Below, one piece after another: positions 9,222 through 17,712 of a stretch of 64,000 nt of DNA. The position numbers were made by a program, and so were the translations under genes. Position 1 is the first letter of the stretch. Each line of letters begins with the position of its first letter. The notes below the pieces were generated by a model, which was not told the origin of the DNA, made no database searches, and was given only the letters and a program-made list of their open reading frames with translations. Source of the stretch: Candidatus Thiodiazotropha endoloripes (GTDB taxonomy: Bacteria; Pseudomonadota; Gammaproteobacteria; Chromatiales; Chromatiaceae); contig NZ_LVJW01000003.1 of NCBI RefSeq assembly GCF_001708965.1, forward strand, positions 1,898,989 to 1,962,988, written 5' to 3'.

Positions 9222-9829
9222 GTTCTTTGGACTTGAGCGACAACATTCTGCCGGTGTTCGTCACACCGGTTGTCAACTATCTGTGGCCTAACAGCGACGA
9301 CCTCAATGCCGAGTTACGGGACTACATCCTGGAATGTGAAAAATCGGAAAAGGGGCTGAACAAAAGCGTTGTGGGTGGCTGGCACTCGGAACTGGACATG
9401 CTTGCCCGGGATGCTGCACCCATCGCCCAACTGCGTGAGCGGTTGTGGCTTTTCACCCAGGCGCTGCTCAAGCAGTTTTCCCAACCGGGTGAAAACTTCA
9501 ACTTCCGTATCGAGGGCTGGGGTAATGTGCTGCGCCATGGTCAGTACCATTCGATGCACGCACACCCCAACGCAACCTGGTCTGGATGCTACTACGTCAA
9601 TGGCAATGATGATGTGGAGGATCAACCCTTCAGCGGCCGCTTCGAGTTGATCGATCCGCGCCCCGCTGCCAGTCTCAACTATGCTGAATCATCCAATCTC
9701 TATGGCCGCTTTCTGCTCAATCCCAATCCGGGGCAGATGATCGTCTTCCCCTCCTGGATGCAGCATCAGGTGCACCCCTACTTCGGAGAGGGTGAACGCA
9801 TCACGGTGGCATTCAACGTACTGTTGTGA
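9218..9829 (+). CDS. Putative 2-oxoglutarate/Fe(II) oxygenase (TIGR02466-like)
   Basis: The protein has 203 aa. Its core HSMHAHPNATWSGCYYVN followed by PGQMIVFPSWMQHQVHPY and a downstream Arg (ERITVAFN) matches the 2OG-Fe(II) oxygenase family of PF13759/TIGR02466. The first His cluster and the later His would bind iron, and the Arg would bind 2-oxoglutarate. Substrate unknown. The ATG lies inside the end of the spermidine-synthase-like gene and has a GGAG site upstream, so the two are translationally coupled. It is convergent with the next gene; the two stop codons are directly adjacent. Confidence 0.75.
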   Translation: MSSLDLSDNILPVFVTPVVNYLWPNSDDLNAELRDYILECEKSEKGLNKSVVGGWHSELDMLARDAAPIAQLRERLWLFTQALLKQFSQPGENFNFRIEGWGNVLRHGQYHSMHAHPNATWSGCYYVNGNDDVEDQPFSGRFELIDPRPAASLNYAESSNLYGRFLLNPNPGQMIVFPSWMQHQVHPYFGEGERITVAFNVLL

Positions 9830-10606
9830 TCAGCGCAGACCTTCAACGCCTTCCTGACCCGGGCGAATCATGAACATGGTGACACTGGCCCGCACATGAT
9901 CCCCCGCCGCAGGTTTGACCGTGGAGATCATGTGAGGATTCCCGGTTTTCATCACCGCGATCCGGTTGGGCTTAGGCATGACGTAATAGCCCATACCGGC
10001 CTCCATCAGGGCATCATTGACCTCCTGGTTGTCCAGGTGTCCGGAGAGCTGCACCATACCCCGGCCCATCACCTCCTTGGGTTCAATCATCGAGGGACCA
10101 CAACGGTCCGGAATCGACAATGCTGAAGGGTGGGCGATAAACAGCTCACCACCCCATTGCACATTCCACTCCGGATGGGCGTAGTAAGTGCATGTGCCGG
10201 TCACCACCGATGGGGTGTCCCGATGCCAGTAGAGAGCGCTGTTCCGTTCATACAGACGGGGCGCCATGGCGATGGTACGCCAATCCTTGCCTTCACGGCC
10301 GAGCAATTTGTGGTGAATGTCCGAGGCACCACTGAAGCGTTCCACCAACAGATCCAGCGCGGTACCGGTGGGATGGGCAAAAGCCCCCTCGTTCGCTGAC
10401 GCAACCTGCTTTGCCACTGAACCATAGTAGACATCCGGTCCGCGGAACACACGACCGTCATCAAGCCGCCAGGCCCCATGCAGACCCCGCATATCGTTTG
10501 GAAAGAACGGTGCAACCTGGAACCAGCGCCACATCTGTTCAAAATCTTTTGCCGGAAGAAAGTCGTCGACCACCAGAACCTGTTCGGTTTCAAACACCAC
10601 TTTCAT
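9830..10606 (-). CDS. 2-oxoglutarate/Fe(II)-dependent oxygenase
   Basis: The protein has 258 aa. It shows the jelly-roll iron triad of prolyl-4-hydroxylase-like enzymes: YWHRDTP (His-x-Asp), WGGELFIA, then GNPHMISTV (distal His) and HVRASVTMFM (Arg for 2-oxoglutarate). The family hydroxylates amino-acid side chains or small molecules; the substrate here is unknown. It lies 31 bases after the oxygenase gene at 10638-11270 on the same strand, and SapC is further upstream, so the three may be one unit. Confidence 0.75.
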   Translation of the reverse strand: MKVVFETEQVLVVDDFLPAKDFEQMWRWFQVAPFFPNDMRGLHGAWRLDDGRVFRGPDVYYGSVAKQVASANEGAFAHPTGTALDLLVERFSGASDIHHKLLGREGKDWRTIAMAPRLYERNSALYWHRDTPSVVTGTCTYYAHPEWNVQWGGELFIAHPSALSIPDRCGPSMIEPKEVMGRGMVQLSGHLDNQEVNDALMEAGMGYYVMPKPNRIAVMKTGNPHMISTVKPAAGDHVRASVTMFMIRPGQEGVEGLR

Positions 10607-10637
10607 GCTATGTTCCGTTGTTGCGGTAGATTAAAAC

Positions 10638-11270
10638 TCAGTTAGCGAACTGCACTTCATAGTCCCAGCTTTTCAGACGTTCGGGAAGCGCGTTCATGGC
10701 GATACTGATGCGGGTCTGATCACCCTGATTGGGGGGTACTGCGTGCAGCAGGTGACTCGGAAAGAAAACCATGTCACCGCGATTCACTTCGTCCGGGATC
10801 CAGCGCTCCGCATTGTAAGGCGTGGTAGTGCTGTTCTCATGACTGTTGGAGAACACAAAATTGGTGCCACCCATGGGCTTGTGAAAGATGATCCGTGCCG
10901 AGGGATGGACATCAGTCAGGTAGATCACCGCGGTAATCAGGCTGTTGGCGTGGGTATGTATCAGCTGGGCTCCGCCGGTTACCGAGACGTTCATCCACAA
11001 CTCCTTAATGGTCCAACGCAGGTTTTCACCAAACAGTAAAAAACCGAAGTCACGGAAATAGTCCTGCAGCCGTTCATTCAAATCACCGAGTTGGTCGATA
11101 TCGTTGCTGCCCAGGGGTTCGGTATGAGTGAGCAGATCGGTCTTGGCATTGGCGATCTTTGGAGACGAGTCGATAACATCCTGAAGTGCATCCAGTTCGG
11201 AGTCATTAAATACCTTTTCCACCCGCATCACAGGGATTGGAAACAGGCCTTCGATGTGCATGTTACTCAT
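10638..11270 (-). CDS. Putative 2-oxoglutarate/Fe(II) oxygenase (TIGR02466-like)
   Basis: The protein has 210 aa from the ATG at 11270; a GTG at 11294 would add eight residues, and neither has a clear ribosome site. The motif order is LIHTHANSLITAVIYL, GDMVFFPSHLLHAVPP and QTRISIAMN, the same layout as the gene at 9218-9829, with HxH where many oxygenases have HxD. It is therefore a second member of the same family. Sequence identity to the first copy is low by eye, so they probably act on different sites or substrates. Confidence 0.7.
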   Translation of the reverse strand: MSNMHIEGLFPIPVMRVEKVFNDSELDALQDVIDSSPKIANAKTDLLTHTEPLGSNDIDQLGDLNERLQDYFRDFGFLLFGENLRWTIKELWMNVSVTGGAQLIHTHANSLITAVIYLTDVHPSARIIFHKPMGGTNFVFSNSHENSTTTPYNAERWIPDEVNRGDMVFFPSHLLHAVPPNQGDQTRISIAMNALPERLKSWDYEVQFAN

Positions 11271-11497
11271 AGACTTGATATCCACTTTTACCACTAAAAC
11301 AACTTGCTGGCGTTCGAAACCGGGAAACGTTTCCGTATCAAAAACGGTCAGGTATTAGCCGCAAGTCGCCTGAGTATATTCGATCCGGATCGTTGGGTTG
11401 TGAACCTTTTATGACATGACGGCTTGGATAATGATCAGCCACCATGATTCGATGTTAAACCCTTCTCGATCAACAGCAGGATCTTGCAGCACCTGTC

Positions 11498-12250
11498 TCA
11501 GGCTGTCCCATAGGCTTTCGTCTTCAGTTTATAGAGACGGTCGAAGTTCTTAAGCGATATCAGGTGTGCATGTATCCGCGCCAGAGAACCGTTCTCCTGC
11601 AAGGCCTTGAGCTTATCGGCAGGCAGCTCATTGAGCTTTGCTTCACTGATACGCAGCATGCCTGGTTTGCCGGTATACTCCTTACCGTCAAGGGAGACCT
11701 TGTAATTGAACTGCTCCAGCAACTCCAGGTCCTGTAATATCTGCATGAAACTCTCGGTTTGCTGCAGTTCGCCATCAAGGTCGGCAACGAAGTTCTCCAA
11801 ATCCTGCCAATAAGGGGTGGGATTGCCGTCGCTATCAAAAAAATGATTGCTTTCATCGGACAACGCAGTCTCATCCACGAACAGCGCCAACCGGCGCTGA
11901 TCCTCTTCCTGTTCCGGATAGGGAAAGGTATAGAATGGGTAGCGGCGTATCGTCGCGGGTATGTAGCACTCCTCATGCCAGCTGCCGTCACTGTTGACGT
12001 AGAGGTTTTCACCGTCGTTCACCCCGGTCAGGATCACCGGCATCAGATTCTCAGCCCGGCCTGCAGCGATGAATATCAGTGGATAGTCCCGGGATGCGTT
12101 GATCATCTCCATCCAGGTCACCATGATCACATGTTGAGAGGCTGAAAAGCTGTAGTCATCCGGCCGCGCGATTCCCAACTGGCCATGGATATTCTTGTCC
12201 AGGGAAACCAGGGTTTTATAGCCCAGTGGCAGTTGCCGTTCGTCAAGCAT
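11498..12250 (-). CDS. SapC family protein
   Basis: The protein has 250 aa and matches SapC (PF07277): LPLGYKTLVSLDKNIHGQL at the start, SASQHVIMVTWMEMINASRDYPLIF, then ATIRRYPF and LFVDETAL. SapC was named for an S-layer locus in Campylobacter, but its function is not established. In other proteobacteria SapC genes often lie beside 2OG-Fe(II) oxygenases and TonB-dependent receptors, as here. An AGGAT site precedes the ATG. It is followed on the same strand, after 227 bases, by two oxygenase-like genes. Confidence 0.8.
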   Translation of the reverse strand: MLDERQLPLGYKTLVSLDKNIHGQLGIARPDDYSFSASQHVIMVTWMEMINASRDYPLIFIAAGRAENLMPVILTGVNDGENLYVNSDGSWHEECYIPATIRRYPFYTFPYPEQEEDQRRLALFVDETALSDESNHFFDSDGNPTPYWQDLENFVADLDGELQQTESFMQILQDLELLEQFNYKVSLDGKEYTGKPGMLRISEAKLNELPADKLKALQENGSLARIHAHLISLKNFDRLYKLKTKAYGTA

Positions 12251-12367
12251 AAGTGATCCTGCATGTTAAGTGTGCGTACGATAGATAGGTAGAATTTTAA
12301 CGAGGATTCGATGAAAATTTGATGACAGCTGGTCAGCCTGTGATGGTAATGCCGGATGACCTGACTC

Positions 12368-12381
12368 GAGATTGTAATCTC
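12368..12381. promoter_or_regulatory. Inverted repeat upstream of SapC gene
   Basis: Two 6-bp arms (GAGATT and AATCTC) flank a GT centre in the 291-base gap between the M56 peptidase gene and SapC. It could be an operator for the SapC/oxygenase unit. No factor is assigned. Confidence 0.25.
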
Positions 12382-12541
12382 TGTGCAATTTAAACTTCAT
12401 GCCGCCTGGCAGTAACTATGCGAAATCAATGTGTTTGAAAGTAGTTCAAACGGATTGCCAAGCCTCTATGATTGATTTTCAGTTAGCAAGCGACTGCAGT
12501 ACTGGGAAGCTGTCGCTGAGATTATTGCCTCTGCACCACTC

Positions 12542-13510
12542 TCATCGCGACAGCCACTCCAGCAATGGGTGACCATAATGTACGGCCATGACAATGAATA
12601 CCAACCACACACTGGCAACAGCGTAGCCGGGAAACAAGCTCTCTTTCTGCGTAGTCGTACCGTCGGTTTGCCGTTCCAGCTCATGCTCAAGCGCAATGAT
12701 GCGCTTTATTATGTGGTCCTGACGAGCTGAGTTGTTGTGTTTACTGCTACTGGCGCAACAACTGTCCAACAAACGGATCAGATCAACTAAATCGGTTTTG
12801 CCCTGATGGACATAGGCTGCTGCCAGATCACTGATTTGTTCAGTGTAGTCAAAGAACTCCTGTCTGATCCGTTGTCTACGGGATTGGGGCCAGGCGATAG
12901 TCGCCCAGTGCAAACACCATTTGCTCAGATTGTCCCGGCGCAGGGCATGCGCCAGTTCATGAGTCAATATGATCTGCAACTGTCGGGCTGACAGGCTATT
13001 GACGAGTCCGCTCGACAGGAAAACCTGCGGCCGAAACAGGCCTGCACACCAGGCGATAGCCGCCGGATTATCCACCAGACGATAATACTTGGAAGTCGAT
13101 TCTGACAAATCGCTCAAGGTTTGTAATCGACGCCTTCCCGATAGGGATTGCATGACCATCAGTGTACCCACAGACACCAGTGTTATGACGATTAAGGTAA
13201 CGGTGACCATTCCGTTGAACGTCTCTGTGGTCATCTGCAAGGTGTGTGGTGTGCACAAAGCACCATGGCAATGGTCGGTGACCAAGGAAAACGCCAGCGT
13301 CGGCATATAGAGAATCATCAGGGTCAAGGTTGCCGCGACCGGCGCCATCAGACCGTAAGCAAGGGTCAACCAGGCCCCATGGGTTACTTTCATCCTGGCG
13401 AAAAAAGATGAGAAAAATGAGTAGGCTCCGGCCAGCATCCAGGACAGCACCAGGAACATGACTGTCCAGGCAAATAGGATATTGGCAATGGTTGTCACTG
13501 TATTAATCAT
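12542..13510 (-). CDS. M56 family (BlaR1-like) membrane metallopeptidase
   Basis: The protein has 322 aa from the ATG at 13510, which has an AAGGAG site five bases upstream; a longer frame lacks one. Four or more membrane helices surround a cytoplasmic zinc-protease domain with the gluzincin motif HELAH (ILTHELAHALRRD). A final membrane segment lies near the C-terminus, but there is no penicillin-binding sensor domain as in BlaR1. In BlaR/BlaI-type systems the peptidase inactivates the repressor. Here it overlaps the BlaI gene by eight bases, so the pair very likely works together. The signal sensed is unknown. Confidence 0.8.
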   Translation of the reverse strand: MINTVTTIANILFAWTVMFLVLSWMLAGAYSFFSSFFARMKVTHGAWLTLAYGLMAPVAATLTLMILYMPTLAFSLVTDHCHGALCTPHTLQMTTETFNGMVTVTLIVITLVSVGTLMVMQSLSGRRRLQTLSDLSESTSKYYRLVDNPAAIAWCAGLFRPQVFLSSGLVNSLSARQLQIILTHELAHALRRDNLSKWCLHWATIAWPQSRRQRIRQEFFDYTEQISDLAAAYVHQGKTDLVDLIRLLDSCCASSSKHNNSARQDHIIKRIIALEHELERQTDGTTTQKESLFPGYAVASVWLVFIVMAVHYGHPLLEWLSR

Positions 13511-13943
13511 CGGACTCCTTCGGCAACCGACCGATGATCTCACGCACCTCCTCGGTTAGAGACTCGGGCAATTCATAGTCGATGTAGTTCACGAATCCGG
13601 AGACCATAGGCGCCATTTCACCATCGCCGATGGTCTCGGCAATATCCATCATCAACTGACTGATGAAGACACTGCGGCTTACCGCGGCACGGTAGATATA
13701 TCGGCGTCCCGATTTTTGCCGATGCAGTAAAGATTTTCTGTGCAACCGCTCCAGAGTGCTTTGCATGGTACTCAGGCTCAATGTGCTGTCAGAAATACTC
13801 TGCAGCACGTGCTGTGCTGAGAGTGCGCCTTCCCGCCACACTATTTTCATGACCTCCAGTTCCCGTCCTCCCAGCACAGGACTGGGTTGTCTTTTACGAC
13901 AACCGTCAAGAAAACGACTTAATTCTGTCGTCATTTTATTCAC
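13503..13943 (-). CDS. BlaI/MecI/CopY family transcriptional repressor
   Basis: The protein has 146 aa. A winged-helix DNA-binding domain occupies about residues 25-95 (GGRELEVMKIVWREG, then STMQSTLERLHRKSLL), followed by a dimerisation/cleavage region. Family members repress divergent or own genes until cut by a partner M56 peptidase or until they bind metal (CopY). No CopY-type CxC metal motif is seen, so proteolytic control is more likely. The start is GTG with a TAGG site; an ATG three codons in is possible. It is divergent from a TonB-dependent receptor gene, the obvious candidate target. Confidence 0.8.
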   Translation of the reverse strand: MNKMTTELSRFLDGCRKRQPSPVLGGRELEVMKIVWREGALSAQHVLQSISDSTLSLSTMQSTLERLHRKSLLHRQKSGRRYIYRAAVSRSVFISQLMMDIAETIGDGEMAPMVSGFVNYIDYELPESLTEEVREIIGRLPKESDD

Positions 13944-13944
13944 A

Positions 13945-13967
13945 AAAACCTATCTCTTATCGGTTTT
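13945..13967. promoter_or_regulatory. Candidate BlaI operator between blaI-like and TonB receptor genes
   Basis: Arms AAAACC (13945-13950) and GGTTTT (13962-13967) face each other across 11 bases, directly before the BlaI-type start and within the divergent promoter region. Outer bases ACAAA/TTTGT extend the symmetry loosely. The position fits autoregulation and control of the receptor gene; binding is inferred only from position and symmetry. Confidence 0.35.
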
Positions 13968-14052
13968 CAATTTGTGGTGGATACTGCAGCCAACACTGCT
14001 GACTGACAAGTTGTCTTCAGCCTCAAAGGAAACGCAAACTGGAGCGCAGGAT

Positions 14053-16122
14053 ATGACATTTCGATGGTTGAGTCTATTGGTACTTATCAGTACTCAGACG
14101 GTCGCTGAGGATGCCTCAAACGAACCTGTCGTGATCGAATCCCTTGTCGTGGAGGGCCGTCAGACGAATCTGCTGGGTGAGGCTGTTTCTGCATCCGAGG
14201 GCATCGTGGGGCAGACGGAAATTGAACTTCGACCTCTGCTGCGTACCGGTGAAGTATTGGAACTGGTGCCGGGCATGGTGGTAACCCAACATAGCGGCAC
14301 CGGTAAAGCCAATCAGTATTTCCTTCGGGGCTTCAACCTCGATCACGGCACCGACTTCTCCACTCATGTCGACGGCATGCCAGTCAACATGCGCACACAT
14401 GGTCATGGACAGGGTTACACCGATCTTAATTTTCTGATCCCGGAAACCGTTGGCCAGCTCACTTACAAGAAAGGCGCCTACTATGCGGATGTGGGCGACT
14501 TCAGTGGCGCCGGCAGTGCGCAATTCGAGACAGCAAAACGCTTGGAACAGGGTAGTGCCGAACTCAGCGTAGGTGAAGATGACTACTATCGAGTGTTGCT
14601 GATGAACAGTTTTGCTTTTGCGGGTGGTACATCGCTCTTTGCCTTTGAAGGTAATCGCTATGATGGCCCCTGGTCGGATATCGAGGAAGATCTCGACAAA
14701 ACCAATCTACTCTTGAAACATACTCATTCACTGGATGATGGAGAACTCAGTATATCGATAATGACCTACAACAACAGTTGGAACAGTGCCGATCAGATCC
14801 CTTCACGTGCAGTGGATCAAGCTCTGATCGATGACCTGGGATCCCTCGATAACACAGTCGGTGGCGAATCGGAACGTTACAGCCTCAGTCTCGATTGGCG
14901 TTCCGCTGGCTTGCATGGCTCTGCCTATATCATCGATTACGACTTAAACCTGTGGTCAAACTTTACCTACTTTATGGATGATGAGATTGATGGCGATCAA
15001 TTCGAACAGGTCGACCGTCGATTGATCTATGGTGGTCAACTCAGTTATCTCTCAAATGATAAGTTGGCTGGCCATCATATGCAGAACCGTGTCGGGATAG
15101 AGTTGCGCATCGATGATATTGATGAAGTTGCCCTCTACCATACAAAAAAGCGGGATCGACTGGGCACTATCCGCAGCGATGAAGTCACCGAAACGAGTAT
15201 TGGTGTTTTTTGGGAGAACCGTGTCACTTGGAATTATCGTCTGCACAGTGTGTTGGGACTGCGTTACGACTATTATGACTTTGATGTGAATGATAGATCG
15301 GGCATCAATGAAAATGGTGTGGATCTGAGTGTCAACAGCGGCACGGCCAATGACAGCCTGCCTTCCCTGAAAGGCAGCCTGATCTATACCCTAAACGATG
15401 CATGGGAAGGTTATGTTTCTGCCGGACAGAGTTTCCATTCCAATGATGCCCGTGGCGTCACCAGCCGTGTCGATCCCGCAGACGGCAATTCGGTAGACGC
15501 TGTCGATCCACTGGTGAGGTCGTTTGGATATGAAACGGGTATACGGGGATTCATCAGCGATCGGATAAATACCTCACTGGCGTTATGGGCCCTGGAAGTG
15601 GACAGTGAGCTGTTGTTTGTTGGCGATGCCGGCAACACAGAAGAGAGTCGCGGCTCAAAACGGAAAGGCGTGGAATTGACCACCTATTACCGCCTCACGG
15701 ATCAGTGGAGCCTTGATTTGGAATACGCCTACACCGATGCGGAATTTACCGATGATGCTCCGGAAGGTAATGAGATTCCGGGGGCCCTGGAACATGTCGT
15801 CCAGGCAGGAGTGGCAGCCAACTTAGACAGCGGCTGGTTCGGTAGTGTGCGTTTGCGCTATTTCGGTGAACGGCCCTTGAACGAAGACGGTTCAGTCGAA
15901 TCCGATGCCAGTACCATCTGGAATCTGCGTGTCGGTTACCGTAAAAAAGAGTGGACGTTTAAAGCCGATATTCTGAATCTGACCGATAGTGATGATCACG
16001 ATATTGACTACTATTACGCTTCACGTTTGGAGACAGAACCGACCGGTATTGCTACTGAGGATATTCACTATCATGTGATAGAACCCCGCACCTATCGCGT
16101 ATCACTGACCTATCAATTTTAG
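14053..16122 (+). CDS. TonB-dependent outer-membrane receptor
   Basis: The protein has 689 aa from the ATG at 14053: signal peptide (about 1-18, cleaved near TVA-ED), plug domain (about 30-150: VLELVPGMVVTQHSG, FLRGFNLDHG) and a beta-barrel ending in YQF, the usual outer-membrane C-terminal aromatic signal. The plug contains a striking His/Gly segment, NMRTHGHGQGY, and the last strands hold DDHDIDYYYASRL and EDIHYHVIEP. These His/Asp clusters suggest a metal or metal complex as substrate, which is inference. TonB receptors import iron, nickel, copper or cobalamin complexes using proton-motive force. It is divergent from the BlaI/M56 pair. Confidence 0.85.
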   Translation: MTFRWLSLLVLISTQTVAEDASNEPVVIESLVVEGRQTNLLGEAVSASEGIVGQTEIELRPLLRTGEVLELVPGMVVTQHSGTGKANQYFLRGFNLDHGTDFSTHVDGMPVNMRTHGHGQGYTDLNFLIPETVGQLTYKKGAYYADVGDFSGAGSAQFETAKRLEQGSAELSVGEDDYYRVLLMNSFAFAGGTSLFAFEGNRYDGPWSDIEEDLDKTNLLLKHTHSLDDGELSISIMTYNNSWNSADQIPSRAVDQALIDDLGSLDNTVGGESERYSLSLDWRSAGLHGSAYIIDYDLNLWSNFTYFMDDEIDGDQFEQVDRRLIYGGQLSYLSNDKLAGHHMQNRVGIELRIDDIDEVALYHTKKRDRLGTIRSDEVTETSIGVFWENRVTWNYRLHSVLGLRYDYYDFDVNDRSGINENGVDLSVNSGTANDSLPSLKGSLIYTLNDAWEGYVSAGQSFHSNDARGVTSRVDPADGNSVDAVDPLVRSFGYETGIRGFISDRINTSLALWALEVDSELLFVGDAGNTEESRGSKRKGVELTTYYRLTDQWSLDLEYAYTDAEFTDDAPEGNEIPGALEHVVQAGVAANLDSGWFGSVRLRYFGERPLNEDGSVESDASTIWNLRVGYRKKEWTFKADILNLTDSDDHDIDYYYASRLETEPTGIATEDIHYHVIEPRTYRVSLTYQF

Positions 16123-16758
16123 AGCAATAGGTATTTAAGAGTTATCTTCATATGACTACCTCTATGTAATACAAGAACTTCTCTTAACCCTATTTCTATA
16201 TTTTTCACTAGGTATGTGCTTTATTTTCAGCAATCCACTCGTAGCTGAGACTTTTCAATCTGTACTGGTGAGTGCGTTGCTGGAACCTGGTCAGAACAGT
16301 GCACGTATTGATGGTTCATATTTTTCCATCTCCTGCTCTGCTGTGGGTGTGCCTTTCGGTATCGGAGTCTGTATCGATCATGTTTTTCACAGTTACCTGG
16401 TATAGGGCGTAGATTTACAACAGCTGGTTCATGAGGCTATCTCAAGACACTTCATCGATTATGCTTCAAAGCGGATTTGGGGATTGAATCGGCTGGATAC
16501 AAATATCGATCAATGTACCAGCCAACCCCGATAAGAAATAGGTAAATAATTGTTACATCAGTTCCAATTATCTGATTTTATTATCGAATTTTTCTCACCT
16601 CCCGATCCTCACTCCATATGTACTGTTGTTATGCTAAGCAGTTGATTGAACAGACATTTACCCACTGCTACTTCATTGATTTGACAGATCTTGAAACTCG
16701 CTCCCTGGAATATGTGTCTATACTTTAACTAATACATACTGTTTTACTGGGTTTTAGT
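16123..16758. other. Intergenic stretch without a supported gene
   Basis: This is an AT-rich gap of 636 bases. A 63-codon frame at 16214-16405 has no clear ribosome site or family, so I do not call it. TTGACA at 16681-16686 and TTGAAA at 16691-16696 are -35-like elements for the following operon, without a good -10 at proper spacing. No terminator of the receptor gene is obvious. Confidence 0.5.
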
Positions 16759-17709
16759 ATGCGCAGAATCGGGCAGAGGATTATGCAATGGATAGCCGAG
16801 TGGCTGACCAAAGAGGGTCCGCCCTCCTCTTCCCCTTTGTGTGATTTCAACCGGCTCATTTATGAACTTCGGGCTGGCGATGTTTTGCTAGTCGAGGGGC
16901 GCAGTCGAGTCAGCAATGTCATCAAGACCATTACCCAGAGCACCTGGACCCACTCTGCCCTCTATATCGGCAGAATCTATGATATCCGGGATCCCGATCT
17001 GCAGCAGCGGGTAAGGATGGCCTACAAGGGTGATCTGAGTGAACAGCTGATGGTTGAAGCTCTGCTCGGTGAAGGCACCATCATTGCACCTGTCTCCAAA
17101 TATCGCCGCGACCATCTGCGGATCTGTCGTCCAACCGGTCTGGAGCCGGAAGATGCCCACAAGGTGGTGGCTCATGCCATAAAACACATCGGAACGGATT
17201 ATGATGTCCGCCACCTGCTGGACCTGGCGCGGTTTTTCTTTCCCTGGGGGTTCCTACCGAGACGCTGGCGATCGAGTCTGTTCGAACACAACGCGGGCAT
17301 GCCGACCCGAACAGTCTGCTCCTCCATGCTCGCATCGGCCTTCAATCGGGTCAATTTTCCGATTCTGCCCTTCATCGATCGTGACGATGACGGCAGCCTG
17401 CGCTTCTTCAAGCGCAATCCCAGACTCTTCACGCCGAAGGATTTCGACTACTCCCCCTATTTCGACATTATCAAATATCCGTTTCTGGGACTGGATGATC
17501 TGGGTGTCTATCGCCGGCTACCCTGGTGTGACGATGACATCCTCTATAACGACGACGAACGGGCCTTTGTGGCCGCAAACCGCGGTGAAACTGTGAGTCG
17601 TGTGGATGACCGCACCATATTCTCATTCACCAAGAAGGATAAAGAGAAAACAGAACCCATTGATGACAACACGCCCTCCGTTCCAAACACCACCGTTAAG
17701 GGAGGCTGA
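16759..17709 (+). CDS. YiiX/YebB-like NlpC/P60 superfamily cysteine hydrolase
   Basis: The protein has 316 aa. It has the permuted papain-like arrangement of this family: a catalytic His in STWTHSALYIG (near residue 70) comes before the catalytic Cys in TRTVCSSMLASAF (near 190). AGDVLLVEGRSRVSNVI at the start is also typical. The family includes amidases and LRAT-like acyltransferases of the cell envelope or lipid metabolism. It is encoded three bases before fadE, so it belongs to the beta-oxidation operon, which hints at a lipid or acyl substrate; that is inference. The C-terminal ~40 residues are charged and probably disordered. Confidence 0.7.
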   Translation: MRRIGQRIMQWIAEWLTKEGPPSSSPLCDFNRLIYELRAGDVLLVEGRSRVSNVIKTITQSTWTHSALYIGRIYDIRDPDLQQRVRMAYKGDLSEQLMVEALLGEGTIIAPVSKYRRDHLRICRPTGLEPEDAHKVVAHAIKHIGTDYDVRHLLDLARFFFPWGFLPRRWRSSLFEHNAGMPTRTVCSSMLASAFNRVNFPILPFIDRDDDGSLRFFKRNPRLFTPKDFDYSPYFDIIKYPFLGLDDLGVYRRLPWCDDDILYNDDERAFVAANRGETVSRVDDRTIFSFTKKDKEKTEPIDDNTPSVPNTTVKGG

Positions 17710-17712
17710 GCG

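Noticed and set aside
12542..13943. BlaI/M56 pair considered as beta-lactam resistance
   Set aside because: No beta-lactamase or penicillin-binding protein gene is adjacent, and the M56 protein lacks a sensor domain.
16214..16405. 63-codon frame after the TonB receptor
   Set aside because: No clear ribosome site, conserved motif or operon partner; kept only as a note in the gap entry.
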